Below, piece after piece: positions 21,957-32,449 of a DNA stretch of 64,000 bases. The position numbers were made by a program, and so were the translations under genes. The notes under the pieces are model-generated. The model searched no databases and was not told the DNA's origin. It saw nothing but the letters and a program-made list of their open reading frames with translations. Numbering within the stretch: the stretch's first letter is position 1; every line of letters begins with the position of its first letter. The stretch spans positions 124,001 through 188,000 of the forward strand of contig SWBL01000017.1 in NCBI GenBank assembly GCA_024195585.1, written 5' to 3'. This DNA is from Aureobasidium sp. EXF-3400 (taxonomy: Eukaryota > Ascomycota > Dothideomycetes > Dothideales > Saccotheciaceae).

Positions 21957-22463
21957 GTTGGTCGTGAAACGGCTGAGATACTCCGACTTCGCTGAGCTGG
22001 TCGATATGCAATAAAGAATCTTGCATCATTTAGAAATGCTCGCAGCGGTGATGGTCGATTTGACACAAGGCGCGCTGTGGGGTAAGAAGTCTGGGGCACA
22101 AGGAGCAGCAATAGAGCGGTTTGGCATTTGCGGACAATCATGTAATCCGGGTGACCCTGCCACAAGATTCAAAGGTATCTGCATCATTGGAATCACATAT
22201 GTTCGCGGTCAAGTCGCCTTGGGCGATGGTCAGATTGAGTTTCTATAGGTCAGGTCTTGTGCCGGGGTGAGAGACTTGGTTTATTAGGTGCCGAAAGCCA
22301 CAGCCACGGATTCCCAGATTCTTGGAAGTGTAATGAAATTGAAGCGTTGTGCCTTTCTAAAATGTATGTACATCGAGAAAGAGAGAAAGGCAATATATGG
22401 GTATCTTTTAAAGGTCATGTTATCGTACAGATGATGTGGAGGTAGTATCGTCGACATGGGCGA
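21957..22463. other. Intergenic region, C2H2 gene to FCP1-like gene
   Basis: 507 bp containing the promoter of the C2H2 gene and the 3' flank of the FCP1-like gene. No recognised gene. Confidence 0.5.
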
Positions 22464-23768
22464 TCAAGGCTTGGGTACAACAAAAGGAGCAGCGCGCATC
22501 TCGGCGCTGACATTCTCGTACCAGCGGATACGCTCCAGATAGGCAATCACATGCAACAGAGTCATGTTATCGTTTTGAGCAGGGATGCCCGTATACTCGT
22601 CGACTTCAATCAGGTTATAAGGCTCAGCAGCGGCCTTGTCAATCGAGTCGTCAATCAGCACCGTGTCTCTCTGACTCCAGCCTCCCACCGGCGCGTTCAA
22701 TTGCAAGGTTGGATCTCCCCAGATCCAGCTCAATTGCTTGTAAACCTGGACTTTCTCGCCGAACAGATGTGCTGGTAAGCGAAGCTTGTCGCGCGACCAA
22801 ATGGCAACAAGTTTTTGTTGTCGTTCGGGAGACAGCATACGAGCCATGATGCGTTCGACGTTCTCAGGCATTCCACTGGACCAGATCATAACATGGTGGT
22901 TGGCAAACAGGTAGTCGAGGAAAGTAGCGAGCTGGGGTCTAGCCGTGTAGCTCTTTGTCCTTTTCTTGCGAATGGCTAGAACACCATTTAGATCCAAGAC
23001 GACGAGGAGGGATCTTGGCTGATCGAGTTTGGGAGATGTGACAAGGGAGTTAACAAGGTAGGGAAGTGAGGGAGCAGGGCGGAGTAGTTTGCCGATTGCA
23101 CGAGCGCGTTTATCGGATGGTCTGGGAGTGCGTACTTCAGGGTCCTGGGTATCCTGTGGTTGTTGTCGGGGGTGATTGGTGTTGAGAACTTCTCCATTTC
23201 CTTGCCGAGAAACTTGCGGACGGCCAGCTCTGTGGGTAGAAGAATAGGAGGCATTGTTTGAAAGGGCAGGTAATTCTGGCGGTAGAAAGGGCTGCGTGAA
23301 GAATGGAAGCGGTGGCGGGAAGAATTGTTGATTTTGAGAAGCCGGAAACGGAGGTGGTGGAGGAGGAGGTGGAAGATAGTTTGCGTAGGATGGCACAAAG
23401 AAGGACGAGGGATGACGGTTTATAGGTTGGAAAGTCGGAGGTTGGTAAGTTTGTGGAGCGGCTGGAGGAGGATAATCCCGTTGAGTAGGGTTGATGGAGC
23501 GGAAGCCTTGAGATCGGTAGGAAGAATCTGGATAAGATTGGCCGGAAGGGACGTAGCGAACGACATTGGGTTCTTGCTGTTGGTGTCGAGGTTGTTGACG
23601 GGGGTCATTGTCGAGGGGAGACGGGAAGACGGCGTGTTGGTCTTGTTGTACAGACTTGGCTGCGGCTTGCTCTCTTTTCCTGGCCTTGGACCAACGAGTT
23701 TTTTGTTTCTTGGGCTGTTCTTTCACCGAGAGGTGATCCATTTGATTCGCAATTGTTTCGGATTGCAT
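22464..23768 (-). CDS. FCP1/NLI-interacting-factor-like HAD protein
   Basis: Members of this HAD group are protein phosphatases of the FCP1/SCP type. The chosen ATG (MQSETIANQMDHLSVKEQ) gives 434 aa. An in-frame ATG at 24080 would add 104 residues but would run through the divergent promoter to within 60 bp of PET100, so I reject it. Residues 1-240 are Pro/Gln-rich, with an eight-proline run near 133-140 and a basic block KKQKTRWSKARKREQ. The HAD domain begins with VVLDLNGVL (D259, N261), then IWSSGMPENVERI and DTVLIDDS. The usual second Asp of DxD is Asn, a known variant in fungal relatives, so phosphatase activity may be reduced or absent. The Pro/Gln region suggests nuclear protein binding (inference). 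Confidence 0.8.
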   Translation of the reverse strand: MQSETIANQMDHLSVKEQPKKQKTRWSKARKREQAAAKSVQQDQHAVFPSPLDNDPRQQPRHQQQEPNVVRYVPSGQSYPDSSYRSQGFRSINPTQRDYPPPAAPQTYQPPTFQPINRHPSSFFVPSYANYLPPPPPPPPFPASQNQQFFPPPLPFFTQPFLPPELPALSNNASYSSTHRAGRPQVSRQGNGEVLNTNHPRQQPQDTQDPEVRTPRPSDKRARAIGKLLRPAPSLPYLVNSLVTSPKLDQPRSLLVVLDLNGVLAIRKKRTKSYTARPQLATFLDYLFANHHVMIWSSGMPENVERIMARMLSPERQQKLVAIWSRDKLRLPAHLFGEKVQVYKQLSWIWGDPTLQLNAPVGGWSQRDTVLIDDSIDKAAAEPYNLIEVDEYTGIPAQNDNMTLLHVIAYLERIRWYENVSAEMRAAPFVVPKP

Positions 23769-24139
23769 GTTCGCGGCATTGATGGATCGGTGGTAGCTGG
23801 AGTTGTGGTTCGACGAGGATAGCGAAGACGAGACAAGTGGTCGGCGGGTTGGGTGAGCCCAGAGACTTGACGCTCGAAAGAATGAAGCCACTGTGTGTGT
23901 TATCCAAGTGGTATAGAAAGATATCGAGTGACTGGTGAAACTAGGAATAGTCTCGGAGGTGCCGCGTCGAGGCCGCACTTTTCGCACCGATTTTGCATGT
24001 GACAATCTTGATTGAATCATTGCATCTTCATTCGGCGTTTCGGGGTCTGCTGCCCGCTCCCGCCTTCCATCTCGAATCAAGAGTCAATCAAATCTCTCGT
24101 CTCGCGATCAGACACATCCATCCACTCAATACCGCAACC
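23769..24139. promoter_or_regulatory. Divergent promoter region, FCP1-like / PET100
   Basis: 371 bp between two divergent start codons. It must carry both promoters; no canonical TATA box is visible. Confidence 0.5.
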
Positions 24140-24580
24140 ATGGGAGGACCCAATCTCGAAGTCTTCAAGGTGCCTTCCGTGTGACCTGTCCAACACTTCT
24201 CGTACTAACACCTCACCAAGTTCGGCATGTACATCATGTTTCCCATCGGCTGGATGTACTACTTTGGCGCAAACCTCGAAGAGCGCTTCTCTGTCCCCGA
24301 TTTCTGGCCCAAAGAGAACGAGACCCACCACATTCCCTTCGAGAAGGACGAGATCCAGTCCGAACTTGCTAGACTGCGCGCCCGTCGTCTTGCCGCTCGC
24401 CAGAGGAGATTTGAGTTGGAGGGCAACAACGAGCCCGTCGAGCAGCACATCGAAGCCACTCCCAGCCCTATCCTCGAGTCGCTGAGAAATACCGACCAGT
24501 CTTCTTTCCAACAACCACAACAGCCCGAGCAATCCACCGACAAACCACAATCCCAGGGCTGGTTCTCATGGCTCAAGTAA
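24140..24580 (+). CDS. PET100: Pet100-type cytochrome c oxidase assembly factor, two exons
   Basis: Pet100 is a small inner mitochondrial membrane chaperone for assembling cytochrome c oxidase. Exon 1 (24140-24169) encodes only MGGPNLEVFK. After an intron 24170-24220 (GTGCCT donor, CGTACTAACA branch, AAG acceptor), exon 2 (24221-24580) continues FGMYIMFPIGWMYYFGANLE. The joined MGGPNLEVFKFGMYIMFPIG is the family hallmark: a short N-terminus leading into a single membrane segment, then FWP and a charged helical tail (ELARLRARRLAARQRR). The total is 129 aa. The C-terminal Gln/Ser-rich extension is longer than in yeast and ends QGWFSWLK. It is convergent with the TACO1 gene. Confidence 0.88.
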
Positions 24581-24700
24581 CCGCTGAGCCTCGCCATCAA
24601 AACGCAACACTGTATATTATGGGAAAGGCATGCTGGAGTTAGGCGTAAGAGGGGGGAAATATCGACATTGGGTATATGGCTGGTTATATGTACATTACAA

Positions 24701-25585
24701 TCAAGTGATTCTGCTCTGCAGTTCGGCCCATGCTCCCTCTTCCAGCGTACCTTGGGTCACGTTCATGTAGATGCCCTGCACTCCATTCTCCTTATCCTGG
24801 ATGGCATCGGCAAATTTGACAAGCTCCTGCGTTGCTTCGGTATTGCTCAGCGCCACCTTGGTATCCTCGTTGGCGTCTGAAACGATCTCGGAACTGGCAA
24901 TGTCCAGACCCAATGCTGTCGACAGAGCCTCTCCAGTTGACTTTGTGTCAGTGGGCTCAGTGTAGACGACTACTCGGCCCTCGCCGTCTTCATCCACGTC
25001 CAAGGCACCTGCTTCCAGAGCAGGCTCAAAGACCTCGTCGACACCAACACCGTCCTTGTTCGCAAAGATTATCCTGCCCTTCTTGGTGAAGAGATAGCCT
25101 GTCGGTGTGGCGTTTCCACCATGTTGCTTGATTATGACTCGGAGGTCGGCCAGCGTTCGTAGTCTGCTGTCCGTCTCACAATCGATGACTACGCCGACAT
25201 TGTTAGGCAGCATAGCCTCGAGGGTTACGGTTTCCAGGGCAGCACCATTGACAGATTTTCCTTGTCCCCGGGCTACAGCAGCCTCAATCGAGGCTTTGGC
25301 AAAGCCGGCCCTGTTGGCCTTGACGATCAGATCGGCCAGTCGAGGATTGAAGTCTGGGTCGCCGCCAAAAAGTTTCGAGGCTGTGGCGATTTCCTGAGCA
25401 AAGATACTGCGAGCCTTGTTCTTTGAACTGTCGACTTTGGCCTTGTCGTGCTTGATCTTGGACCATCTGCTGTGTCCAGACTGGCATGTGGTTGCTTCGT
25501 GAAGGCTCCGGGACGTGGTGGCGCGACGATTGAGGCATTGGTAGGTGTGGCGACAAGGGCGAGCGAGGGACTGATAGGACTGCAT
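24701..25585 (-). CDS. TACO1/YebC family mitochondrial protein
   Basis: YebC/TACO1 proteins are translation or transcription-linked factors; human TACO1 is needed for COX1 synthesis in mitochondria. This single exon of 294 aa starts MQSYQSLARPCRHTYQCLNR, a basic Ser/Arg-rich presequence. The core follows with GHSRWSKIKHDKAKVDSSKN, LIVKANRAGFAKASIEAAVA and the three-domain YebC fold, including PNNVGVVIDCETDSRLRT and GYLFTKKGRI. An upstream in-frame ATG at 25693 would add a hydrophobic segment inside the divergent promoter and is less likely. Its neighbour PET100 is also a cytochrome oxidase gene. Confidence 0.9.
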   Translation of the reverse strand: MQSYQSLARPCRHTYQCLNRRATTSRSLHEATTCQSGHSRWSKIKHDKAKVDSSKNKARSIFAQEIATASKLFGGDPDFNPRLADLIVKANRAGFAKASIEAAVARGQGKSVNGAALETVTLEAMLPNNVGVVIDCETDSRLRTLADLRVIIKQHGGNATPTGYLFTKKGRIIFANKDGVGVDEVFEPALEAGALDVDEDGEGRVVVYTEPTDTKSTGEALSTALGLDIASSEIVSDANEDTKVALSNTEATQELVKFADAIQDKENGVQGIYMNVTQGTLEEGAWAELQSRIT

Positions 25586-25830
25586 TACGAAAAACAAAAC
25601 AGAATACAAATGCGACAAACGAAACAGGAAGGAAACGGAATGCGACAAGGAAGGTACCCTTTGACAGACTTGCCTCGAACATTTGGGTGCCAAGGCGTGG
25701 AGATGCGGGCATCATCACCGGCCGTCCCTGAGGCAGTGCGGGTTGCAGGCATGCTCTCCTGAAACCATTCGAATACTTCACAACAAACACACGTCTGATC
25801 CAGATGAATTCCTCCTAATCATAATCGCAA
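25586..25830. promoter_or_regulatory. Divergent promoter region, TACO1-like / LAA1
   Basis: 245 bp between head-to-head start codons, compact enough for a shared bidirectional promoter. No specific site recognised. Confidence 0.5.
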
Positions 25831-28800
25831 ATGGCGACAAATCAAGATGCCGCGCCTCCGGTGGCCGATTCGACCCTGCAACTCGATATAGCCAAGCTTC
25901 ATGGTCTCCCATCCGAGCAGCAGGACCTATACCTCTTGACCTTCACCTCGGACCTCTCTCGTTACGCAACCTCTCTGGACGAAGACGGAGCCTCGGCCAA
26001 CCAAGTCTGGATTAAGAAAGAGCTTCTACAAATTGTCGACCTTCCATCTCCCGCTCCAACACGTGTCATTCGTAACAACCTCGCTTCCACCTTCGCATCT
26101 CTCTTCACCAAAGGCAATCGCAAGTTGCTATACGAGTCGATCAATGAACTGGTCGCAATCCTGAATGCTGGGAAAGACAAACCTCTCAAGGCCAAACATG
26201 CCGCTGTACACTGTCTGGGTGCCATCTTCGAAGCTGCTGGCGACAGCGCTATCAGTCTGTCTGGCTTGACTTGTACTTCGCTTCTGCGCACTCTCAGACT
26301 AGCGTCGGCCCATGTAGGCTTGCGGAGTGCTGTCTACAAGGCATTGGGCAGAGTCGCCAGAGGCATTGGGAACTCTATCGACGAGTCTGTCGCAAAGGAG
26401 ACCTGGAAGTCGGCGCGTGCTGCTGCTTCGGCCGACAAGGCTCTGCTGGTTCAGATCAATGCTTGTTGGTGCCTCGAGCAGCTGGCTACCTGCACTTCCT
26501 ATTATGACAACTCCAACGACTTTGAGAAATTGCAAACTGCCTTGTGGAAAGCAATGGATAGCCCTTCCGTTCCCGTGCGTCAAGCTGCGTCTACTTGCAT
26601 GGCCGCTGTTCTTGTCAAGAGCTTTTCTGAGACACCTGTTCGGGACGTCCTGCCTCCGAAGAAGTCGAAAAAGTCCAAGAAACAGGGAGCCGCTGATGAA
26701 GGCGAAGAGGACATGGAGCGTTCTACCACACCCGTATCCTCTAAGCCAATCACGTCAATAGCCTTCAGCTTGCTGGATATCATGCGTCAACTTTCTACTC
26801 AATACTGCAAGCCTGCAGCGTCCAACCGGACCCGCGCCGCTATTGCAATATGTTACAAGCAAATATTCACTGCGCTTGGTGAGAGTGTTGTCGAGAGACA
26901 ATACGGTGTCATTGCTAAACATTTGTTTACCGAGCTGCTCAGTCACCAAAGTCTTACATATCATCGCTATCGCACTCTAATGACTAGAAAGTTCGTGCGC
27001 ATTATTTTACAACACGTCGTGGGTGGCATGCTGGGAGAGACATCCCAACTGAACGCTGCTCGATTCCTCATGAACGACATTATCAAAGACTATCCACAGG
27101 TCATCAAGGAGCGACCGGAGCCCGGAAAACAGATACTCACGGCCGCTCTGAGTACTCTGGCATCATTAATAGACAGATTGGACGCTGCCGTGAGCATTAT
27201 CTCAGAAAGCTGTCGCGAGTCACTATTACAAGTTCTGCAACATCCCAGCTATACTGTTCAAGTCCACGCTTCGAGATGTATGAGGTCCTTTGTGTTGGCT
27301 TGTCCGCAGCAGCTTCTCCCAACTGTAACAATCTGTATGAACAGTGTCAATCGGGAGATCGGTCTACTTACTGGCCCCCGACAAAGTCCTAGGAGATGTG
27401 CCGGATATGCGAACGGTCTTGCTGCTGTCTTGAGCGCTTCCAACAAGCATCCTCTTTACGGATCGGTTGATGTCTACGCCCGTGTACTTACACAGGCTAC
27501 TGCTCTTCTCAAATCCAGCAGCAACTCTGACCTACGCGTCTCCAGTACCCAAGTGCAGGTCGCTTGGATTATGATTGGTGGCCTCATGTCGCTAGGACCT
27601 AATTTTGTAAAGATCCATCTTTCGCAATTGTTGCTTATGTGGAAGAATGCTCTTGCGCCCCCCAACAAAGACAATATGGCGCGTCAGAGTCAGCTCGAGC
27701 TGAGCTTTCTTGCTCACGTCCGCGAGTGCGCACTAGGATCCGTCAAGGCATTTTTGCATTACAACATCAAGCTACTGACTTCTGATGTATCGAGGCGTCT
27801 TGCGAGCATGTTACAAAATACTGGTACATTCCTCTCCATCTTGCCTGACAAGAAGACATCCGAGGACATGTCACAACGCTTGTCTCCCGCTCTTCAGTTG
27901 GTCGACTTTGATCTTATGGTCAGGCGTAGGGTCTTCCAATGTTATACTGCTCTTGTGACTGCGAGTCCAGCCGCAGCTTCGGAGATTGCAACACAGTCGA
28001 ACGTTTTACCACTAGCTGTTTCCTCGTTCGCGGACCCAGATCGCTTGGGTCCTTCGTCACTGAGCGTATCGATCGCAAGTTCTGCTGGCACACTCGATAG
28101 CATCTGGGGTGTTGGTGACAATAGTGGCTTCGGTGTCAATGGCCTGATCAATGGCTTGGACTACTCTCCCCTGCCATTTGAGAAACGTGGTGAATCAAGA
28201 GATCACTGGACGTCGAGACATAGCTATGAAGCTATAATAAATAGAACGGTAAAGTATCCGTAACTTCTGTGATTAGCAGCGCTAATCCCTGACAGCTTCT
28301 CTCCCCGATCGGCGGAGCTTGGGAGCACGATTCCACGACTTCCTACGTCACGCCTGATGGTCCTCAGATATATGATCAACCACAGCCACCTGCGACGGAG
28401 GTGGTGAACAGTGCAATCGGCATCTTCGCATTGGCACTTCCCCTACAGTCCCCCAGGATACAGGACAGTATACTCGAGCAGATAAACTCTTTTCTGACAT
28501 CCCCTTCTGTGCAGAAGAGTGTCGCACAAAAGACAGCACTAAGTGCAAATATCGCATTGGCTCTGTTGGTAACCTCTAAAGTCTTGACGGGGCATGTAAA
28601 GGGCTTAGAAGGCAAACTCCAAAGCGCAAACGCGGAGAAGAACATGCAGAACCTCCTCCACGTAAGTGTCTTGATGGTCTAGACATGATCCAGTGGCTGA
28701 CAAGACCGTAGACTTTTGTCGCTGACCCTGATGAAAGCGTTCGTCATGTTGCTGCTCAAGCTTTGGGCCACCTCTGCGAAGTCGGTGGTAATGATTTGAC

Positions 28801-31800
28801 TTCACGTGAGATTAACTACCTGATCGAAACCATTGTCTCCAACACTGAACCACACGTTCGATCTGGCTGCGCCCTAGCTCTGGCTTGTATTCACAACTCG
28901 CTCGGTGGTATGGCAGCCAGTTTCCATCTCAAAACCATTCTTGGCATCTTCATGTCTCTTTGCGCCGATCCCCATCCGTTGGTACACTTCTGGGCTCTGG
29001 AAAGTCTTAAACGGATTGTTGATTCCGCTGGCTTGACCTTTTCAGGCTACGTTTCGAGTACCATCGGCCTTCTTGGCCAGTTGTATGTACTAGACACGCA
29101 CAACGCCGAAACTGGGCCTTTAGCATCTTCTAATCTGGAAGTCGAGCTGGAAACAACTGCTGCCAATGTGTGCTGTGTTGATGCCATTATCAACGTGATG
29201 GGACCAGACCTTTCTGAGATGGCCAAACCTCGTGGCATGGTATTGACTCTGATTCGACAATTCCAGACAGAAAGTGACGTTCTGGTCCTAGTGGAGAGCA
29301 CTAGATGTCTGGGCAATCTCTCAATGTACGCACCTGGCCACATGGAGTTTGAGAAGTACGTAAAGCGCTTGCAAGCAGATCTCGACTCTCCATCTCCTGA
29401 AATTCGCAATATGGCTATTGGAGGATTGGCCAACCTTATGCGTAGAGACGCTGAGGACATTGTACGCGCTGCCAATCCTGGACTGGAAGACAAACTGTGG
29501 GACGTTCTGGATCAAAATCCTGCTCAAGAAACCATCAAGGAGATTTTTGTCAACTGGCTGTCACAAACTGGGCTGACAGATACGGCGGGATGGATTCAAA
29601 GATGCAACGCGGTTCTCACCAAGGCCAAGGCTCGTGTTGACAACGCTACACAAGATGAGAAAGCAGCCAAGAAAGCAGCTGCTACTGACCTACAAGATGA
29701 AGAAGTTGCAGGTTTTGCTGCTGGGGCAGGCACGAAGGACGAGGAAACTTCTGCAGCCACATCAAGCCAGGAGCTCATGAGATGGCAAGTACGACTGTTC
29801 GGCATGGAGCTTCTCAACAGTTTATTGGATAGTGTTGTCAAAGAGTCAGCCATCAACGAAGACATTCCTGCGTTGGCTTCGCTCCAACAGAGGGTGGCGG
29901 ACGTTGTACGAGTCGCTTTCTCCGCTTCTACCGCTAATGTTGTCGGCCTCCGTATCCTCGGTCTGCACATCATCGACCAAGTGCTCAGAGTAAGTGTTGA
30001 AATCCATGCAACAATACCAAGATACTAATTCCCTGCCAGCTGTTTGGCGGCGTACCCGACCCCGACTTCACCGAGGCCATGCTTCTCGAGCAATACCAAG
30101 CCCAAATCAGTTCCGCGTTGACTCCTGCGTTCGCTGTCGACTCTTCTCCTGAACTGGCCGCTGAAGCTATCAATGTTTGCGCCACTTTCGTGTCGACAGG
30201 TATCGTTACCGATGTCGATCGTATGGGCCGTATCTTGAAAATTCTGGTGGCCGCCCTGGAGACCTTCGCAGGATCCGCCGAAACATCTTCCATCGGAGAG
30301 CTTAGAGGCCTCAGTCCAAACGCTCAGGTCATGGTACGTATGTCAGTCTTCTCTGCTTGGGCTGGCTTGCAGATCGCCACTGCTGAGCAGAAATATCTGG
30401 TCGATGTGGTCAAACCCCATGTTGCAAAGTTGACTCCGCTTTGGCTGTCGTCTCTTCGAGAATACTCCCGCTTGCGCTTCGAACCGGACATCTCGAACAA
30501 TACTAGTGCAACCCCACTATCGGATGACCTCGAGACAGTCTATGCAGCACTGAACCGTGAGACCTTGCTCAAGTTCTATCAGGACTCGTGGCTAAGTCTC
30601 GTTGATGCCATTGCCAGTCTGATTGATGAGGACAGCGAGTTTGTGTTCGATGCGCTTGACGGCAAGACTCAAGCTGATGCCGACAACGGGATCACCGTGT
30701 CCCGTGGAAGCGACATCAACTACCGTGAGGAACCTGTGGCGTTTTTCTTCGTGTTGTTTGGTCTTGCGTTCGAAGCTCTCGCTAGTAAGCCTGGCGCAGA
30801 CTCGGCAACTGCAAGAGCACAGAAACTTGAGATCTTGCAGGCACTCAAGAGAATCTTACGTCCCTCGATCTCCGGTAATGCCATCTACCAAGAAGTCATC
30901 TTCAATGAGACAATGGATCTGCTCGACCGAATGGTCCTTACTGAGCCGTCGAATGTGCAGACCGTCATCGTCGAGATTGCGAGAAACCTCTGCGTTGGCC
31001 ATCCCTCGTCGAGGCAGGGTATGAGTGCAGACGACCACCTGTCTGATGACATCGACCAACTCTTTGAGCTGACCCGCATCATTGTGCTTGTTCTGGCGAG
31101 CATTGTGCCCGGTTTGGCAGAAAGTCCTCGTCCCGTGCGTGCTGATATATCAGACGAGGCCGTCGCACTTGCACGTCTTTCCTTGGACGCCCTGGTCGAT
31201 GCTTCCGAGGTCTTCCCTTCTATCATCAGAGCTGATTTGCATGCATGTATCTTCCAGATCTTTGTGACCATCATGGGTACTGCAGCTTGCCAAGCGACCT
31301 TGATACCACAAGCATTGCCCATCTTCCGCCGCTTCATCAGCGGCGTAGGAGCTAACCCTAGCGAAGACACCAAGAAGCAAATCCGCAGCACGCTTTCTCG
31401 CTTCCTGATGATCCTCAAGAATGCCCAAAAACGCGAATTTGAAGCATCTCTGCCGTGCGAGAAGAACACGATCCTAGCAGGAACCATGCTCGTCACTTCT
31501 GCAAACACAGCTTTCGAGGCTAAAGATCCTCTTCTATTACGATTTGTCACCGAATTGACAGAATGTCTCGATAACCCAATGACGACGAAGATGGCAGCTG
31601 GTTGTGTACGCACACTGCTCGTTGTACCCATTCGCGGCGCCGCACATCCAGCAATCCTATCGCGTCTCTTACCACGTCTGGTCGCTTTCCTCACCACACC
31701 CTCTGATCTCGAGGGCATCGAACAGAGCCGCACCATCATTGCACAGTCTCTCACCACAAGCCTCTCATCTCTGCCTGCATCCAAGAAACTAGCAGGTTTT

Positions 31801-32055
31801 GCCTTGCTCATACCTACTTTGCTCGCCCGCGCGGAAAGGGAAACCAGTGAGAATGTGCAGAAAGAGACGGCGGCTAGATTGTTGGAGCTGGCTAGTAACG
31901 ATGCTGATGCTTTCAGAGGTCTTGTTGTGAGGTTGAACGCAGAGCAGAAAGCACAGATGGAGAGGATTATCAAGGGGTCTCAGGGGCCCAAACAGGAGGT
32001 TAGAGAGGAAGTTGAGGAGAAGGAGCCGACGATTGCATTGAAGATGAACTTTTGA
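25831..32055 (+). CDS. LAA1: HEAT-repeat protein Laa1/HEATR5, AP-1 accessory factor, four exons
   Basis: Laa1 (HEATR5/p200) is a very large HEAT-repeat protein that works with the AP-1 clathrin adaptor at the trans-Golgi and endosomes. Exons are 25831-28248, 28296-28661, 28712-29989 and 30040-32055, with introns of 47, 50 and 50 nt that all have GT-AG ends and keep frame. Junctions read INRT/LLSPIGGAWEH, NLLH/TFVADPDESVRHVA and QVLR/LFGGVPDPDF. The product is 2025 aa, close to yeast Laa1. Helical repeats run throughout, for example VRQAASTCMAAVLVKSF, VRHVAAQALGHLCEV and IRNMAIGGLANLM. A low-complexity KKSKKSKK insert lies near residue 275, and an Ala/Lys/Glu-rich linker near 29,650-29,760. 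The ATG (MATNQDAAPPVADS) is the first in frame. Confidence 0.93.
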
Positions 32056-32449
32056 TTTGAGAGACGAAGAAAGGGACTTTTCGAATCACGACGAACATGT
32101 AGATGACATAACTCACACGATTAGAGAATAGAAACAATCAGATCATCAGAAGAGATGGACTTGTCCTCCCCGTGTGCTAAACTCTATAACTTCTACGCTC
32201 TCTCATAAAGATTCAGATGGATGTCTCCGCTGTAGAAAGGCATAAAGATTCTTAGACCAGAGATGTATGCCAAAGAGAGCTTAGAGTATGTCTCATTTTC
32301 ATGGATGCTATCTCGTTTCTTGAAAGCGTCGTGCATTTTGATAGTTATTCACATTACATGCTTTCGCACACGGGGAGGTTAGAGAAGGAGATAAAGGAGA
32401 TTCATTCCAAATTCATCAAAGTCATTGTAGAAAATACTTCCACATCAGA
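32056..32449. other. Convergent intergenic region, LAA1 / F-box gene
   Basis: 394 bp between two stop codons, AT-rich and free of frames. It holds both 3' ends. Confidence 0.5.

Noticed and set aside
23769..24080. N-terminal extension of the FCP1-like protein
   Set aside because: Would run through most of the 371-bp promoter shared with PET100; low-complexity Ser/His/Arg composition.
30885..31973. 362-codon minus-strand frame inside LAA1
   Set aside because: It is antisense to a clear HEAT-repeat coding exon, rich in Ser/Arg as expected from reverse-reading such codons, and has no domain.
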